The notes beneath the pieces are model-generated. The model searched no databases, was not told where the DNA came from, and was given only the letters and a program-made list of their open reading frames with translations. A DNA stretch of 64,000 nt from Trichosphaerium sp. ATCC 40318 (taxonomy: Eukaryota > Discosea > Flabellinia > Trichosidae): positions 310,001 through 374,000 of the forward strand of contig JALMLS010000320.1 of the NCBI GenBank assembly GCA_038496445.1. The letters run 5' to 3'. Positions 1-10,078 of this stretch are shown in pieces. The translations under genes and the position numbers were made by a program. Every line of letters begins with the position of its first letter. The stretch's first letter is position 1.

Positions 1-1538
1 TTGTTTTTTTTTGTAGACAAGAAAATACAAAATGACAACCTACAAGGATTGTTTTATAGGAAAAGAAGCTGTTGACTGGCTAGTAAAGAATGTGACAACG
101 GTTCACTCAAGACAAGAAGCTGTAGAGTTTGGTACAGGTTTGATGCAGTACCAATTAGTTCATCATGTACGTTGTTAACAACATAGCTGTTAAAAAAGTG
201 GCAAAGCTCTAACTTTGTTTTTTCGTTTAGGTTTGCAGGAGTCAGCCTTTCCGCGATGGACACTTTTTCTACAGGTTCCAGGCCGATTGTAAAGGAACTG
301 TACTTAATATGAAGACTGTTTGGACAAAACAAGCTCGTAGTGCCGAGGAGGTTGCTGAAGATTTGAGGAAGCAAATTGCTGATTTATTTGCCGCTCATGT
401 TGATGATACAGGACGTGGTGTTGATTACGCTGCTATAAGCACTTCGGACAAATTTGATGATTATAGACGTGCTGCATCCGAGTTACAAACAGTACGTTAC
501 ATCCGTGATAACAACTGTGGCGGTCGTTTTTTTTTCTCATTTTGTTTTTCTTTGAACGCTCGCCTTGAGTTGGTACTAAAATGTATCGGGTTTTTTGCGA
601 TTTGAGATGTTCTGGCTAACAATGGTTAGGTTAATTTACAATCTTTGCGTCCTCATGCTAAGAAAGCTCTTTTTGTTAACTTGTACAATGCCTTGGTATG
701 TATTCCTACTTTTTTCTGTTTTTCGCATAAAATTTTATTTCGTTCTCACGTTACTGTGCTTATTTTTGGTTAGGTTATTCATGGTATAGTTGAAGAGGGT
801 GTACCTGATAGTGCTGTTAAACGTAACTGGTTCTTTGGGAATATTAGTTACAACATCGGAGGCAATTATTTTTCTCTTAATGATATTGAGCATGGTATTC
901 TTCGTGGAAATAAGAAACCTCCTGGTCCATTTTCTTCAAGACTTATTGGTAAAGATGATCCAAGGTATGTTGTGTTTAGTATGAGGTGATTTGATTTGTA
1001 TGTTGTTTACAAGAGATAGAGCACCATTGGTTATGATTGTAAGAGATGCTCGTATTCATTTCGCGCTAGTTTGTGGTGCTAAGTCTTGCCCACCTATTCG
1101 TATTTATACAACAGAAAATGTTGATCAAGCATTGGATTGGGCTGCTGAGAGTTTTATTGATGACGAAACAACAGTTGATCCTAATAAAAAAGAGGTACGA
1201 TATCTGCTTTCTTTCGGACGCAGAAAAAATAAGAAAAACCAAAAAAAAAGATTTGTTCTTTCTTTGAGTTTAACATGAAACTAGGTCAAGCTTTCACAAC
1301 TTTTCAAATGGTATTCAAGTGATTTTGGAAAGACAAACCTAGGTACATTCTTTGATCTTTTTATACAGCCTTGTGTGTTTGATTTCTAACATCCCTTTTT
1401 TTTTATTTAGAGGTTTTAAAGTTTGTGTCGAAATACGTGACAGGTCAGAAAAAGACTGATCTAGATAAACTCATTTTAAATAAGAGCTTCTCTATTAAAT
1501 ACAGTACATACAACTGGGCCGCTAATAAGCGATCTTAA
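1..1538 (+). CDS. DEP domain - DUF547 protein (3' part; start lies outside the window)
   Basis: Seven exons read through in one frame: 17-166, 231-491, 630-695, 774-964, 1020-1194, 1285-1342 and 1411-1538, ending in TAA. The first exon begins at a TAG acceptor, so the gene starts upstream of the window. It encodes a DEP domain (YKDCFIGKEAVDWL), a membrane-association module of signalling proteins. A DUF547 domain follows, with its hallmark HFALVCGAKSCPPI and a later LSQLFKWYSSDFG. DEP-DUF547 architectures are known in plants and protists; DUF547 has no established activity that I know of. Introns are 55-140 nt and start GTACGT, GTATGT, GTACGA or GTACAT. The preceding part and total length cannot be seen. 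Family assignment is confident, function is not. Confidence 0.85.
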
Positions 1539-1801
1539 TTGAAAAAAAAAGCAGACAAACAAAAAAATCCAAAAAAAAAATTAGGCATCGTTTTGTTACT
1601 TGAACTACCCCTTGTATAAAAACCTTGTATGTACTCTATAAACGCTTTATTTTGTAAAATTATAGTCTATTGTTGACTTTTGCCAGAGATGCGAAACATT
1701 TCACGTGCTTTGGCTCAAAACGCAACACACGAGCCAAGTTTTTTAATTTTCTTTCGAAATCATCAAAACAAAACCACTACAGGCATCTTTGACGCCATAC
1801 C

Positions 1802-2767
1802 ATGTCGCTGGTACATCTTCAAAGTGAAAAAAATATTCCATCTCTTCAACACCTCCCACCTGAGATACTTACAGAGATATTGAGTAATTTGGACATGCTG
1901 GAGCGTATAAGCACCACGAGAGTTTGTCATTTATTAAATAACATTATTCGCAAAAACCTTGGATTTGACTGGATAAGAGTGACAGAACCAGCAGATTGTA
2001 AAGCTCTAAAAGGCAGTCCACTTCTTAAAAATACCCTTATTTTTTGTTACATAGAACTATCAGAGGCAGACTATTCTTGTCTTTCTGGTGTTACTTCAAT
2101 ACACCTCGCATTTTCGAAAATAACAGATGCAGGTGTACTTGCTTTGCTTGATGGAGACAGCCATACCATCAAAGACATTGATTTGACAAACACACTAATA
2201 ACAGATGTTTCACTAAAAGCACTCAGAGGTGTAAACGTGATTGACATTACAAATTGTATGAATATCACTGTTGAAGGTATTAAGCACCTCAAAGATGCAC
2301 GTGATATTTCAATTGGGGATCCTTTGGATTCGTGGTTTCAACACCTCTCTAATGTAAACAAAGTTACCATAAATGGTGGGGAATCTGTTTCAGATGCAGG
2401 AATCAAAGCATTGCTACATGTCAACTATCTATGTTTGAGATTTTGTCCAAAGATTACAGGCTCAGGTTTGATGCACATGACCAATCTCACAAGCCTCAAA
2501 ATCCTGCAATGTCCAAAGATTACCAGTGTAACGTTGGTCAGTCTTATAAACCTTGAACTGGACAGGTGTGATAATATTACAGATGATGGTTTGAGAAGCT
2601 TGGTCAATCTTGAGAAACTGTCAATCGTTGATTGTTCTAATATTACGGATGGTTGTTTAATGCACTTGAAATCTCTCTGCGAGGTTTTCACCAATATGGA
2701 AGAAAATATCAGAGAAATAGAAGCTGAGAAATTAGGTATAACTTTTGAATACGTACATTCTACATGA
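1802..2767 (+). CDS. F-box/leucine-rich-repeat protein
   Basis: Intronless 321-residue frame ending in TGA. An F-box lies at about residues 15-55 (LPPEILTEILSNLDMLERIS), followed by AMN1/FBXL-type leucine-rich repeats with motifs such as CPKITGSGL, CDNITDDGL and CSNITDGCL. By family, such proteins are substrate adaptors of SCF (Skp1-cullin-F-box) ubiquitin ligases; the repeats bind the target. A second ATG-initiated frame overlaps the 5' part but has no domain. The repeats are more diverged from one another than in the F-box/LRR genes at 34130-35408 and 62956-64000. The substrate is unknown. Confidence 0.85.
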   Translation: MSLVHLQSEKNIPSLQHLPPEILTEILSNLDMLERISTTRVCHLLNNIIRKNLGFDWIRVTEPADCKALKGSPLLKNTLIFCYIELSEADYSCLSGVTSIHLAFSKITDAGVLALLDGDSHTIKDIDLTNTLITDVSLKALRGVNVIDITNCMNITVEGIKHLKDARDISIGDPLDSWFQHLSNVNKVTINGGESVSDAGIKALLHVNYLCLRFCPKITGSGLMHMTNLTSLKILQCPKITSVTLVSLINLELDRCDNITDDGLRSLVNLEKLSIVDCSNITDGCLMHLKSLCEVFTNMEENIREIEAEKLGITFEYVHST

Positions 2768-3193
2768 AAAAAAAAAGGCAGAAAGGTTTTCTTCAAGATA
2801 CATTCTTCTCTGTGTTGTACCACGGACAGTACACATTTGTAGCAATAATAGAATATAACCATTGTGTTTTGTACTGTCAAGTTAAGTAAACAATGAATTT
2901 ATGTACCACTATAGAACAAAAATAAGAAAAAAAAGGTCTTCAAATAACAGGTTTATGGCTACTTGGAATTGAGAAGCAACCTTAGTGTTGAATGTCAAAC
3001 ACACTCTACTATCTCGTTACAGAGTTGACTTTATTTGTTCCGCTATTCCTTGGCTGCTAAACTAATGGAATCACGACATTTATCTATAGTAAGCTCTTAA
3101 ACCTTTGCTAGCAATTTGTCCGAAATTGTGAGCACAAGAGGGCGTCATGTGTAGATGAGGCAAAAGGTAAAAGGTGCACAACAATATATATCC
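2768..3193. other. Convergent intergenic spacer
   Basis: About 425 nt between the 3' ends of two convergent genes. It is AT-rich with short A and T runs and contains no supportable gene or RNA. Polyadenylation signals are likely present but cannot be fixed from sequence alone. Confidence 0.5.
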
Positions 3194-4397
3194 TTAATAG
3201 TGTTTCATACTGAACATGGCATAGTCTTTAGGGTCCTCCTTAAAAGCACCAATGATAGTATTGTCAACCAAGTTAAAACAAAAAGCTGTAACATTGGTTA
3301 CACTTGGCACTGTTTTAGTCTTAAAAACGCGATGTGTATCTCCTTCTATTACCATCTGAAAGAAACCATCATCTGCTCCAAAGTACAAGGTACCTGATCT
3401 ATCAAACTTCATAGGATGTATGCGAGTGGCATGCGTATAGACGTCTTCAACTTTACCATCAATAACACGTGATATTGTCACGTGTGTATAATCGCTTGGC
3501 CAAGAATCATAATCAAGTTTCAATACATACAATATTCCAGTTTTGGGATGTACTGCCAATCCATGTGGACCAAACGCCATAAGTGGTGGTTTAGGTAGTA
3601 TTAGCTTGTAGTTAAGTTGTGTTTCTTTTTTTAAGTTTACTACACATATCCTTGAATCGCCCTCTGAACTTATCAATAAATCACCATTTAAATCAAAACA
3701 TAGATCATCTGGACCATCACCTAAGTTTAAAAAATCTAGAGACGATACTGAACCCTCACTGAGATCTGCAATCAAAAAAACAGTTAAAAAAAAAAACAAA
3801 TGTTTGCACAAGAAAAAAAAAATCTAAAAATGTGCTCTTAGAGAGGAACATATATTTTACCTATACATCTCACAGCGCTGTTATCACAATCTGATAGATA
3901 TATACAACCTTCATTGTCAACTACTACAGAGCGTGGGCAAGAAAAACATGCATCTTTGAAAAATCCATTTTTGAATTCTAGGATCTTAGAAGTTCTGCAT
4001 CCAATTGTATCCTTTAGTCTACCACTCTCTTCCATAACATACACCACACTACATGAAAAATCTACCACAAGAAGCTATTTTGTAGAAAGTTATTGACTTG
4101 CTATTTTAGTCGTTGAGAGCATTGAAAAGAGCCTTACATTACCGGACGGCAACCTAGCGATATCGGAAATGTATGAGGTATTAACTGTAAAGTCATCAAT
4201 AAATTCTAAGACTCGCGGAAGTAAACAAGCCTTAAAAGCATATTAATACGCGATAACAATAGCGTACGTACCCGGACAATACGCGAATGATTTAAATTGT
4301 CCCTTAAAGCAGTGTCGGCAAGTCTTAGCGCTTTAACGGTTTCTAACGTACAAAAATGGGCAATATGAAACAGTATTTCAGGTGGAAAGCACTGCAT
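3194..4397 (-). CDS. F-box protein with C-terminal beta-propeller (NHL/SMP30-like repeats)
   Basis: Four exons on the minus strand. Exon 1 starts with ATG at 4397 and encodes a short F-box (CFPPEILFHIAHFCTLETVK). The next exons encode blade-like repeats: SCPRSVVVDNEGCIYLSDCD, DGPDDLCFDLNGDLLISSEG and GPHGLAVHPKTGILYVLKLD. This is the pattern of NHL or SMP-30/gluconolactonase-type propellers. The splice between exons 1 and 2 is inferred: a donor at 4267 (GTACGC) keeps the frame, whereas the more canonical GTACGT 4 nt upstream does not. The likely role is an SCF-type adaptor using a propeller rather than LRRs for recognition, inferred from architecture only. It is convergent with the upstream F-box/LRR gene. 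Confidence 0.75.
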
Positions 4398-4721
4398 TCT
4401 GATTTTGTATGAATACCGAGTTTGACTCTAAAAAGTAAGTTCAACGAATGAATGCCAACCACTTTGTCCATGTTTCCTAACATTGTCTACACTTTCAATC
4501 ACTTGCAACCATACACTATTAATAACGGGGTTCCATCTGTCTCAATATGGTGTTGAAGGCTCTACACCTATCTTTGGCACTGCACCATATCCATCTAACA
4601 ACAACAATGAACCAAATATTTATAGCACCTTGCGACTCCTGTCAGTACATTCATGGCTTCATTATCAACGTGAATACGCTTCCCTCCCTTTTATAGTTTG
4701 AACTCGAGCTAAGTAGATGAT

Positions 4722-4942
4722 ATGCGTGTAGTTGTTGAGAGTTTATTTGTGCTGCTAAAACGCCGTGAAATGTGCATGTCATTTCCACATGAAGCCAGGT
4801 AATTCATTCACCTTTCCAATACGCTTGCATGTATGCCTACTGAGTAAAGTGGGTGTCATTGTTAATGTCCTACATTATTGTACTAACAAATAGAAACGCC
4901 AAAGAAAGAATGGAAAAAATGCGAGTTTTCAAGGCCATATAA
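4722..4942 (+). CDS. Small two-exon gene, about 40 residues, unknown
   Basis: Exon 1 (4722-4798) starts MRVVVESLFVLLKRRE and ends on an AG phase-2 boundary. The intron 4799-4893 has a GTAATT donor and a textbook TACTAACAAATAG branch/acceptor. Exon 2 (4894-4942) completes an Arg codon and reads NAKERMEKMRVFKAI to TAA. Joining the exons keeps the frame, and both sides are rich in Lys/Arg/Met/Glu, as in a short helical protein. No family is recognised. It could be a conserved microprotein, or the 3' end of a gene whose upstream exons I missed, although an in-frame TAA precedes the ATG. Confidence 0.4.
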
Positions 4943-5016
4943 GTCAGCAAAAATGCTTACTAGGCAACAAAAAGGTTGCAACCAACGCTCGGTTGTAAAG
5001 GATTGTCTAGCAAAAT

Positions 5017-5092
5017 TTTTTTGTTTTTTTTTTTGTTTTTTTTTGTTGTTTTTTTTTTTGTTTTTTTTTTTGTTTTTTTTTTTTTACATTCT
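5017..5092. repeat. Interrupted poly-T microsatellite
   Basis: Runs of 8-14 T separated by single G or GTTG, a low-complexity T(n)G tract. It lies directly after the 3' end of the minus-strand ORF at 5084-5353, overlapping its stop codon by a few bases. On that strand it would give an A-rich 3' end. Confidence 0.9.
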
Positions 5093-5353
5093 TGGGCTTC
5101 CGCCTTCGAATGCCATTTTTGCTAGATCTATGTCATAGCTGGATATCATTATGATATTTGATACGCCTGTAGGTGGGTAGTAGAGGTCTTCTACCTGTGG
5201 GTCCCAAGTCAGAGCGTAGGTGTAGTTTGGTCTGGTGTGAACCAGGATGCTTTTAGGGACTGTGACCGTGACTTTAATCACTAATGGTCTGCCCAGGAGA
5301 GAATCGTATTTTTTACGAGCGTACTTTCGCACTGCTCGGAGTAGTCTTGACAT
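5084..5353 (-). CDS. Small orphan protein (89 aa), basic N-terminus
   Basis: Single-exon frame starting at ATG (5353), beginning MSRLLRAVRKYARKKYDSLL and ending in TAA at the edge of the T-rich tract. The arginine/lysine-rich amphipathic start could be an organelle presequence. The middle (KVTVTVPKSILVHTRP) alternates as if beta-stranded. No family is recognised. The reading frame looks more protein-like than its neighbours in the other frames, but there is no independent support. Confidence 0.4.
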   Translation of the reverse strand: MSRLLRAVRKYARKKYDSLLGRPLVIKVTVTVPKSILVHTRPNYTYALTWDPQVEDLYYPPTGVSNIIMISSYDIDLAKMAFEGGSPRM

Positions 5354-6774
5354 GTCAAGCAGAAGTATAGATATTATAGTTGTAGTATTCTTATGCTTCC
5401 ACTAGATAAAAAAATACATTTTGCTTTTAACCAAGTAATTTCTTGTTGCAAAAAAATTGTGGTTTGCTATGGTTTTTGAGAAAACCGGTCCAGTGTGTTG
5501 TACACGGTAATATAAGCACATCAGGTCCAATCGGTAGTAGATAAACGGATTTTGATGCTGGGTTTTAAGATGTGGAGTTATGAAGTAAATCGGGATTGTC
5601 TTGTTGAGAAACAAATGTGAAAAAAAGTGAAATTCGAAAAAGACTTCAATGCAACTTACAGTGGTTTCTGCGTTCCCATGTGGTGTCTTCTACGCGTATT
5701 TTGATACTAGTCTATATTTATAATGGATAGAAAGTCAATAAAAAAAATAAGGACCAAGAATTTGCGTAATCAACCTTTATTTACTGGCGGTATGTTATTA
5801 ATGTAAAGTGAGGTGTTTTTGTGTTGTTCTGATCCAAAAAAAGGTTGATCTTCCTGTTGTGGCTTCTCTCAAGCTCTTGTCGCTCAAAATGTGCCTCGAT
5901 TTTATAACGTAAATGAATCATAGCGTTGGCGACGGTTTGAACCTGTTACCTGCCTTTTCGGTTTCAAAAAAAACGTGATCGTACCGTTACCGATTTTCTG
6001 TTGACTTTAGCTCTCAAACAGGCTTGTATGTAATATAAGACATAGTCGTATAACTGTAATGCCATTGTAACCTTTTTGGCGCGCTTTCAGTTCAAAATAG
6101 CGTTTGCCTTTCTTTGGCGGACTCTAATGCACTAGCAAGAGCCACAACGCGTACCTCTTAGATTCATAATACTTAATAAGCTCTTTCGAGCTGGTTCTGC
6201 ACCACAACAGCGATCACAGTTGAAAACTCGTAAGCATGGCTCATCAACTCGTTGTGACCCTAGAATATACAAGCGCTTTCCACCTAGCTTACCTTTTGGC
6301 AACCGTTCGCCTCAATAGACTTTGGTTCGCTCACAATAGATACAATGCGAATGTTCAAATGCCTTAAGCCTTGTTTTAGATAATGTCAGCCTTGCTGATC
6401 AAATTCAGCTTGAGATTTGTGTAGTTAGATACCTGCTTTTGTAGTTGATAATCATAAATACGCTAAAGAGCTATTGTCGCGTGGGCACGCTAAATTCGCT
6501 AAGAAACAAAAGTTTGCAACAACAGCAGAGTTAACAAAATTCTACATATTTGGGCTTCCGCAACAGCATGCTCGGTACAATATTTTTTTTTATCAGTTTT
6601 GCCACAATTTTGATCACCCCACTCATTCAAATACGAACTTCTTCCTAATCAAACGCGAAAAACTTATTTAAAAATCATACGACGCTTAAAAAAAAAACCT
6701 CTGCCACCAAACAAGGCACAATCTCAGTAATTTTTCATTTCTTTCTAAGTCGGAATTTAATTATTGGATTACAT
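5354..6774. other. Gene-poor stretch with decayed coding traces
   Basis: No intact gene is supportable. On the minus strand between about 6400 and 5990, a frame gives a CIYC pair, then after an in-frame TGA a basic segment (GKLGGKRLYILG) and VFNCDRCCGAEPARKSLL, followed by a possible GTACGC donor and KRYFELKARQKGYNGI in another frame. Paired CxxC motifs around a basic linker look like a zinc ribbon. Stops and frame changes suggest a relic, or a split gene I could not assemble. On the plus strand a 22-residue basic ATG frame starts at 5722 before a GTATGT. The family is unknown. Confidence 0.3.
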
Positions 6775-8590
6775 TCAGTCGTCCTGTATGCTTTTTAAGT
6801 GCTTATTCTCATCGGATATATCTTCTTCCAGTGGGGGTATATGGATTCCATCCCATCTTGTTATAACAGAGTATGTAAAGGATTCTGCAAGCTCAGGAAA
6901 CTCATCAAATAATTCATCATTATCTAAATTGCCACCCTTACGGAACGCTCGAAACAAAGCCATAGACTTCTTTGAAAGACTCTCGCATATGTGGTCTATG
7001 CCACCTTCTTTGATATTTTCTTGGACTATCGCTTGAACTTCCTTAGGATCATCTAAAACTGATATCAAGTCACCTATTTAGACCAGTAAGAATTTGAAGA
7101 AAAAAAGTTGGTGTTCGGTACCTTCTTCTTTGAGTATTATTATCTCTTTAAGTGTAGGTTTAAACTTAAATACCTCAGGATCTGTTACATCTTTTGGATC
7201 ATCAAAACATCGTGTGAACCTTTCAGTAAGAGTTAAATGAGTTGATATTTCTTTATTCTCTTTCGCCAGAAAAAAGCATCACGTACGTTGACTCATTATC
7301 CCAATAGTCAAAAACGTCTATAATATCTTTATGTGCAATGTAGTTGCCAACCTTTTTAAATGAAGAGAATTTCGTATCGGGTATACACTCTTTCCCAGTT
7401 GCATAATCATCATCGTTGTCATAAAGTTTAAAATGATACAGTTTGCTGGATAGAATATTAGGTTTGTAGACAGTTAGCAGTGAGCGTACCCCTTTCCGTA
7501 TACATATTTGAAATCATCTTCTGGGTACGCTTCATCATCTAGTACATTCTCCACATAATCTTCAATATACTTACGTAGTTGATTAGAGTCTTCTGTATAA
7601 GCGTTGTACTTGAATCCTATTTTTTTCTTAAACTGTAAAAAAGTTCGTTCTAATAACCTACCTTGTAATAACCTCATTACAGTAAACGACAGTGCTAGGA
7701 CCTTTGTACCTATTTCTGAGCTTCTATCGTCATAAACAACTATGTAATTCTAGTAAAGAGTATCAGCAAGAAGTGCCAGAATATTAGCGTACATCAAACT
7801 GTTTCGTTTCGAAGTTAAAAACGCCAACTTGATAAAAGATTTCTCCCATTTCACCTTCTTCTGTGTCATGAATGAATAAAGGAATACCAGTTCGCCCTAT
7901 GTAACAGCTAACATCTCCGTCGCTTGGTAGCTCGATGTTAGCCACAGCCTAGATCTGTGAATAGTAGAACCAATTGGAAGAATAGTACCTCGATATTTCT
8001 CCAAACATTCAAGTTGCAGTTAACTTCTGGCTCACCAAGCTTTGACCTATGAACGAGCCTATTATACCAACAAGATTTACCAACAAATGAGTGATGAACG
8101 AAAGGTACTGAAGGGTTTGGAGATGCGAGAAACTCTAAACAAGAAAGTAAGTTCACCTAACATTAATTTGTGACCATATATCACATGTGCTTTAAACTTA
8201 AAGACCTTAACCGAAAGAAAAGAGAACATGTTAAATCACGTACCTAGCTTCTCTTTAAACTTTTGAGCGTATACTCCACGCCAATCGATATTATCTTTAG
8301 CAATCGTAATCAAGCTCTTGTTTACGCTCAGAATGTTTCTTGAAGATGACACTTCGCAAATTTTTGAGCCTAAAGTTGTCAGTGGTCATCAATTTGCTCA
8401 ATAAGCGTACAAATAACCCCCCATACATCTTTGGGTATTCCTCCAAGTGTTGTATCAGCCTGTGAACCGGGTAAAGGTGTTACAGACTATATGTTCATTA
8501 AATCAATGAGAACGTGACTAAAACGGTGTTGATTTATGGTACCTTCATTTTTACTTTCTTTGGAGGCGTTTGCTGGTCTGCAGCTTCCAT
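6775..8590 (-). CDS. Multi-exon F-box protein of unknown class
   Basis: About nine exons join in frame from ATG at 8590 to TGA at 6775, giving roughly 420 residues. The N-terminus is short and basic with a PPKKVKMK stretch resembling a nuclear localisation signal. An F-box-like region follows (GIPKDVWGVICSKICEV, later WRGVYAQKFKEKL). The remainder has no recognised domain: acidic and aromatic-rich, including GDVSCYIGRTGIPLF, a YIVVYDDRSSEIG segment and the C-terminal TRWDGIHIPPLEED. Donors are GTACC, GTACGC, GTACGTG and GTACT; acceptors are TAG or AAG. The late acceptor at about 7218 (GAAAG) is chosen because it alone keeps the frame. A role as a ubiquitin-ligase adaptor is an inference from the F-box. 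Confidence 0.65.
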
Positions 8591-9290
8591 TTAGATTCTC
8601 TCAAAAAATGCTCACGTTGACTTTTTTCTAGTAGATTCACAACAAGTTGTTTCTTGGAATTACGGGCTTTTTTTTTACCCGCTCCGCGGAATAGAGTTGT
8701 GTCGACAATTGTATAACTTCTTTGTAGCAATGGCTTAGATTTGCACTATATTTTGTGACCCCTTTTATCTCGACATTTACGTGTAATTGTCGAAAAAATA
8801 TGTTGTGACAAGAATGCCCGTAAATAGCTCCATGCTTGCGTTTGTATTATCGGAATTTATTTGTGCCATTTTCAGGGTTATCTTACGAATCAAGGGATAG
8901 CATGTATTTATTTGTGTGCACGCAATTACAAATGCATGATCAGATCCTCAACGTGATTTTTTCGCGGTTTGTAGTGCAAATCCCTTGTAATTCCAGACCA
9001 ATACCACTTGTTAGCCATCATGGTGTAGAGTTCCAACTGCACAACTTGAGATTCCAGGTGCTACAGATGGAGGATAGCCAGGAGAATTCACTTAGAATTT
9101 CTGGATGAGGTTCTCAATCACGAGTTGGTACTCAAGAAGGGTACTCCACAAAGCAAATAAGTACTTTGGCTTCAATTATTACCACTACAAGCGCTAATAA
9201 TAGAAATTGCAATATAACCTGTTCTTCAACAGAATTACAACCCTAATAGTGAAAAAAAAAGGAGTATATTCTTTGTGTTGTCTGCTAGAA
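8591..9290. other. Intergenic spacer upstream of tRNA-like gene
   Basis: About 700 nt. A 90-codon ATG frame on the plus strand at 8836-9108 is open but has no domain, no splice partners and a composition like its surroundings, so it is not called. No other feature is seen. Confidence 0.4.
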
Positions 9291-9363
9291 GGGTGTGTGG
9301 CTTAGGCGGGAAAGCGGCCACTTTCAGTGCGGCAGGACGTGGGTTCGAACCCCACCTCACCCA
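9291..9363 (+). tRNA. tRNA-like gene with anticodon TCA (reads UGA)
   Basis: A full cloverleaf can be drawn. The acceptor is GGGTGTG/CTCACCC with one T-T mismatch. T8 and G9 are followed by a 4-bp D stem (GCTT/AAGC) with a GG-containing 8-nt loop. The anticodon stem is GCCAC/GCGGC with one A-C mismatch and the loop is TTTCAGT. The variable loop is 5 nt (AGGAC). The T arm is a perfect GTGGG-TTCGAAC-CCCAC and the discriminator base is A. Positions 34-36 are TCA (9324-9326). A TTTT run 16 nt downstream could terminate Pol III. The short variable loop and 7-bp acceptor argue against tRNA-Sec. The two mismatches allow for a pseudogene; otherwise it would be an opal-suppressor-type tRNA. Confidence 0.65.
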
Positions 9364-9508
9364 TATTTATGCCTTGAGTCTTTTGTGACAACTGCGCGGA
9401 TTGCACTAGTTTTCGAAATTGACATAAGCCAGAATTGGTTACTCTGTTACAATGAACATCTATAAGTGACACTTTTATTATGCACAATATCATGGATTGA
9501 TTATTGTA

Positions 9509-9891
9509 TTAATGATATGTATTATATACGTTTAGTACTTGACCATTAGATTTACAGTGCTGTATCAGTTCTCCATCCTCGTTCCAATGTTTTTCACCAC
9601 AATATTTGAAAGCCATGCCAAGCTCCCTTTATCATACTAGAAAGCTCCTCTATGGTTCCATCACTACGAAAGTACTTAATATCTCCATGATACTCCTTCC
9701 TTCTTATTCCCATCAATCTCCAAACTTCCATCTACTCTCCACTGTTTATGTGCACAATGTATTTTATCATTAACAAATATAACTTTACTCTTAACTTGTC
9801 CATTTGCATACCACTTTGTAGCTTCACCATGCCATTGACCATCAACATATACAAACTGTTTCTTCACTTGACCAACAGGAATCTTGAGCAT
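9509..9891 (-). pseudogene. Decayed MORN-type (MORN_2/YwqK-like) repeat gene
   Basis: The minus strand reads GQWHGEATKWYANGQVKS and GKKE-like repeats, then loses frame twice. Around 9695-9705 the frame must shift to continue as EYHGDIKYFRSDGTIEEL. Around 9615-9625 it must shift again to reach GEKHWNEDGELIQHC and SNGQVLN before TAA at 9509. No good start is present; the ATG at 9891 is preceded by an in-frame stop. The repeat type (W-Y-x-N-G-Q, hairpin repeats) matches the intact gene at 35805-37026. Two indels and a missing N-terminus point to a pseudogene; sequencing error is the alternative. Confidence 0.7.
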
Positions 9892-10078
9892 CTGTTAAAG
9901 GCGATACCTACAAACAAAGTGAGAATATTTGTTAATTCTCATTTTGAGGCGTTTAAAAACTGAAACGAACAGGTTTTTGCAGGTTTTGTTAAGTTAACCA
10001 TAGCGGCTTAGCGCGTTTTTGTTGCACTCTTGGTGGCATCTGTAGGAGGCATACGAACGTCCGTTGCTTTCTGTAGCA

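Noticed and set aside
4483-4701. 72-codon plus-strand ORF
   Set aside because: No family or splice support; probably chance.
5402-5614. 70-codon minus-strand ORF
   Set aside because: No family and low-complexity composition.
8836-9108. 90-codon plus-strand ORF
   Set aside because: No domain, no splice partners and composition equal to the spacer.
9291-9363. tRNA-Sec identity for the UCA tRNA
   Set aside because: Eukaryotic tRNA-Sec has a long variable arm and a 9-bp acceptor stem; this one has a 5-nt variable loop and a 7-bp acceptor.
9302-9493. Minus-strand ORF ending GEVGFEPTSCRTESGRF
   Set aside because: It is the antisense translation of the tRNA-like gene at 9291-9363, a well-known annotation artefact.
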